A stretch of DNA of 7,027 nt from Ferruginibacter sp. GTDB taxonomy: Bacteria > Bacteroidota > Bacteroidia > Chitinophagales > Chitinophagaceae. The stretch is taken from the NCBI GenBank assembly GCA_030831725.1, contig JAURKN010000006.1, forward strand, positions 1 to 7,027. Direction: 5' to 3'. Both the position numbers and the translations under genes were made by a program. Of the stretch, positions 6,384-7,027 are shown piece after piece. Below the pieces are notes generated by a model. That model was not told the origin of the DNA. It saw only the letters and a list, made by a program, of their open reading frames with translations, and ran no database searches. The first letter of the stretch is position 1, and each line of letters begins with the position of its first letter.

Positions 6384-7027
6384 ATGGCTTGGACTGAGAT
6401 CATAGAACCAAAGAAAAAACTGTTCGACCTGCGCTTGAAAGAAGCATGGTATTACAGAGATCTTTTGGTATTATGGGTGAAGAGAGATTTTACCGCTACT
6501 TACAAACAAACCATACTTGGGCCCATTTGGATATTTTTACAGCCTTTGTTGATGACCTTGATGTTCACCTTGGTTTTTGGAAGATTCGCCAATCTCTCAA
6601 CAGACGGACTTCCTAAAATTTTATTTTACCTGGCCGGTGTAACCATTTGGAACTATTTCTCCGAAAGTTTCACCAAAACGGCCACTGTCTTCAAAGACAA
6701 CGCAAATCTTTTCGGTAAGGTCTATTTTCCGCGAATCATCATGCCTTTGAGCATTGTGTCTTCGAATCTCATTCGTTTCATTATTCAGTTTAGTCTATTT
6801 GTTGGATTTATCTTTTACTATCGACTACAAGGGAATAATCATGTCAATCCCAACTTGATGATTTTGCTAACACCAATGTTGTTGTTTATTATGGCTGGTT
6901 TCGCTTTGGGAGCGGGTATGATCATCAGCTCCTTGACTACGAAATATCGTGATCTCGCATTTTTACTGACTTTCGGTGTGCAGCTGCTCATGTATGCCAC
7001 GCCTGTCATTTATCCCGTGAATGCATT
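6384..7027 (+). CDS. ABC-2 type permease for polysaccharide/O-antigen export, 3'-truncated by the window edge
   Basis: The frame is open from ATG 6384 to the edge, giving 214 complete codons of a protein usually about 260-290 aa. An in-frame TGA at 6363 fixes this ATG as the only upstream ATG start. Seen: a cytoplasmic amphipathic N-terminus with the family signature RDLLVLWVKRDFTATYKQT then LGPIW (25-49); transmembrane segments at about 46-66, 78-92, 117-147 (one or two passes) and 158-183; the conserved TTKYRDLAFLL loop (185-195); and a final segment LLMYATPVIYP (201-211). This order matches the membrane subunit of Wzm/TagG/RfbA-type exporters, which move lipid-linked polysaccharide (O-antigen, teichoic acid or similar) across the inner membrane with a separate ATPase. 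The ATPase gene (wzt-like) is expected just downstream but is not visible. The exported glycan cannot be inferred. Confidence 0.94.
   Translation, partial: MAWTEIIEPKKKLFDLRLKEAWYYRDLLVLWVKRDFTATYKQTILGPIWIFLQPLLMTLMFTLVFGRFANLSTDGLPKILFYLAGVTIWNYFSESFTKTATVFKDNANLFGKVYFPRIIMPLSIVSSNLIRFIIQFSLFVGFIFYYRLQGNNHVNPNLMILLTPMLLFIMAGFALGAGMIISSLTTKYRDLAFLLTFGVQLLMYATPVIYPVNA

Noticed and set aside
6344..6397. A 17-codon open frame (ATG at 6344) overlapping the permease start, considered as a leader peptide.
   Set aside because: It has no recognisable ribosome-binding site, no regulatory codon run and no attenuator-like hairpin. A frame of this size is expected by chance.
1..7027. Searched for signs of a mobile element, defence system, CRISPR repeats, tRNA-like ends or diversity-generating repeats.
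   Set aside because: No transposase, integrase, nuclease, reverse transcriptase, regularly spaced repeats or terminal inverted repeats are visible. The recognised genes are housekeeping-type.

Overview
The window looks like a stretch of ordinary chromosome from a member of the Bacteroidota. This rests on several clues. One is a UbiD-family decarboxylase of the long form with a gene order not seen in proteobacteria. Another is a signal peptide ending in Ala-Gln. DUF6526-type and other Bacteroidota-flavoured hypothetical proteins are present. Shine-Dalgarno sequences are mostly absent, and there are -7 boxes matching the Bacteroidota consensus TAnnTTTG. Base composition by eye is moderately AT-rich and even across the window. 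No transposase, integrase, tRNA, rRNA, CRISPR array or phage gene is visible.

Layout. Positions 1-2932 carry three plus-strand genes: the 3' part of a UbiD-family decarboxylase (its start lies before the window), a secreted TraB/GumN-family protein 9 nt downstream, and a 179-aa uncharacterised protein 24 nt after that. The short spacings suggest one transcript. Convergent to these are two minus-strand genes: a lipoyl-bearing E2 acyltransferase of a 2-oxo acid dehydrogenase complex (2966-4303), and upstream of it a full-length two-domain CinA (4424-5671). They are separated by a 120-nt gap with its own candidate promoter and an imperfect inverted repeat. Divergent from cinA is a small two-helix membrane protein of the DUF6526 type (5772-6203). 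After a 180-nt AT-rich gap with a good -7 box, the window ends inside an ABC-2 permease of the polysaccharide/O-antigen export type (6384 to the edge).

Functionally the genes look like separate housekeeping units: prenylated-FMN decarboxylation, 2-oxo acid oxidation, pyridine-nucleotide repair or salvage, and the probable start of a surface-polysaccharide export locus beyond the right edge. I see no convincing undescribed multi-gene system. The items most worth a second look are the 179-aa protein with an SH3-like N-terminus, the 13-bp inverted repeat upstream of the E2 gene, and whatever follows the permease.
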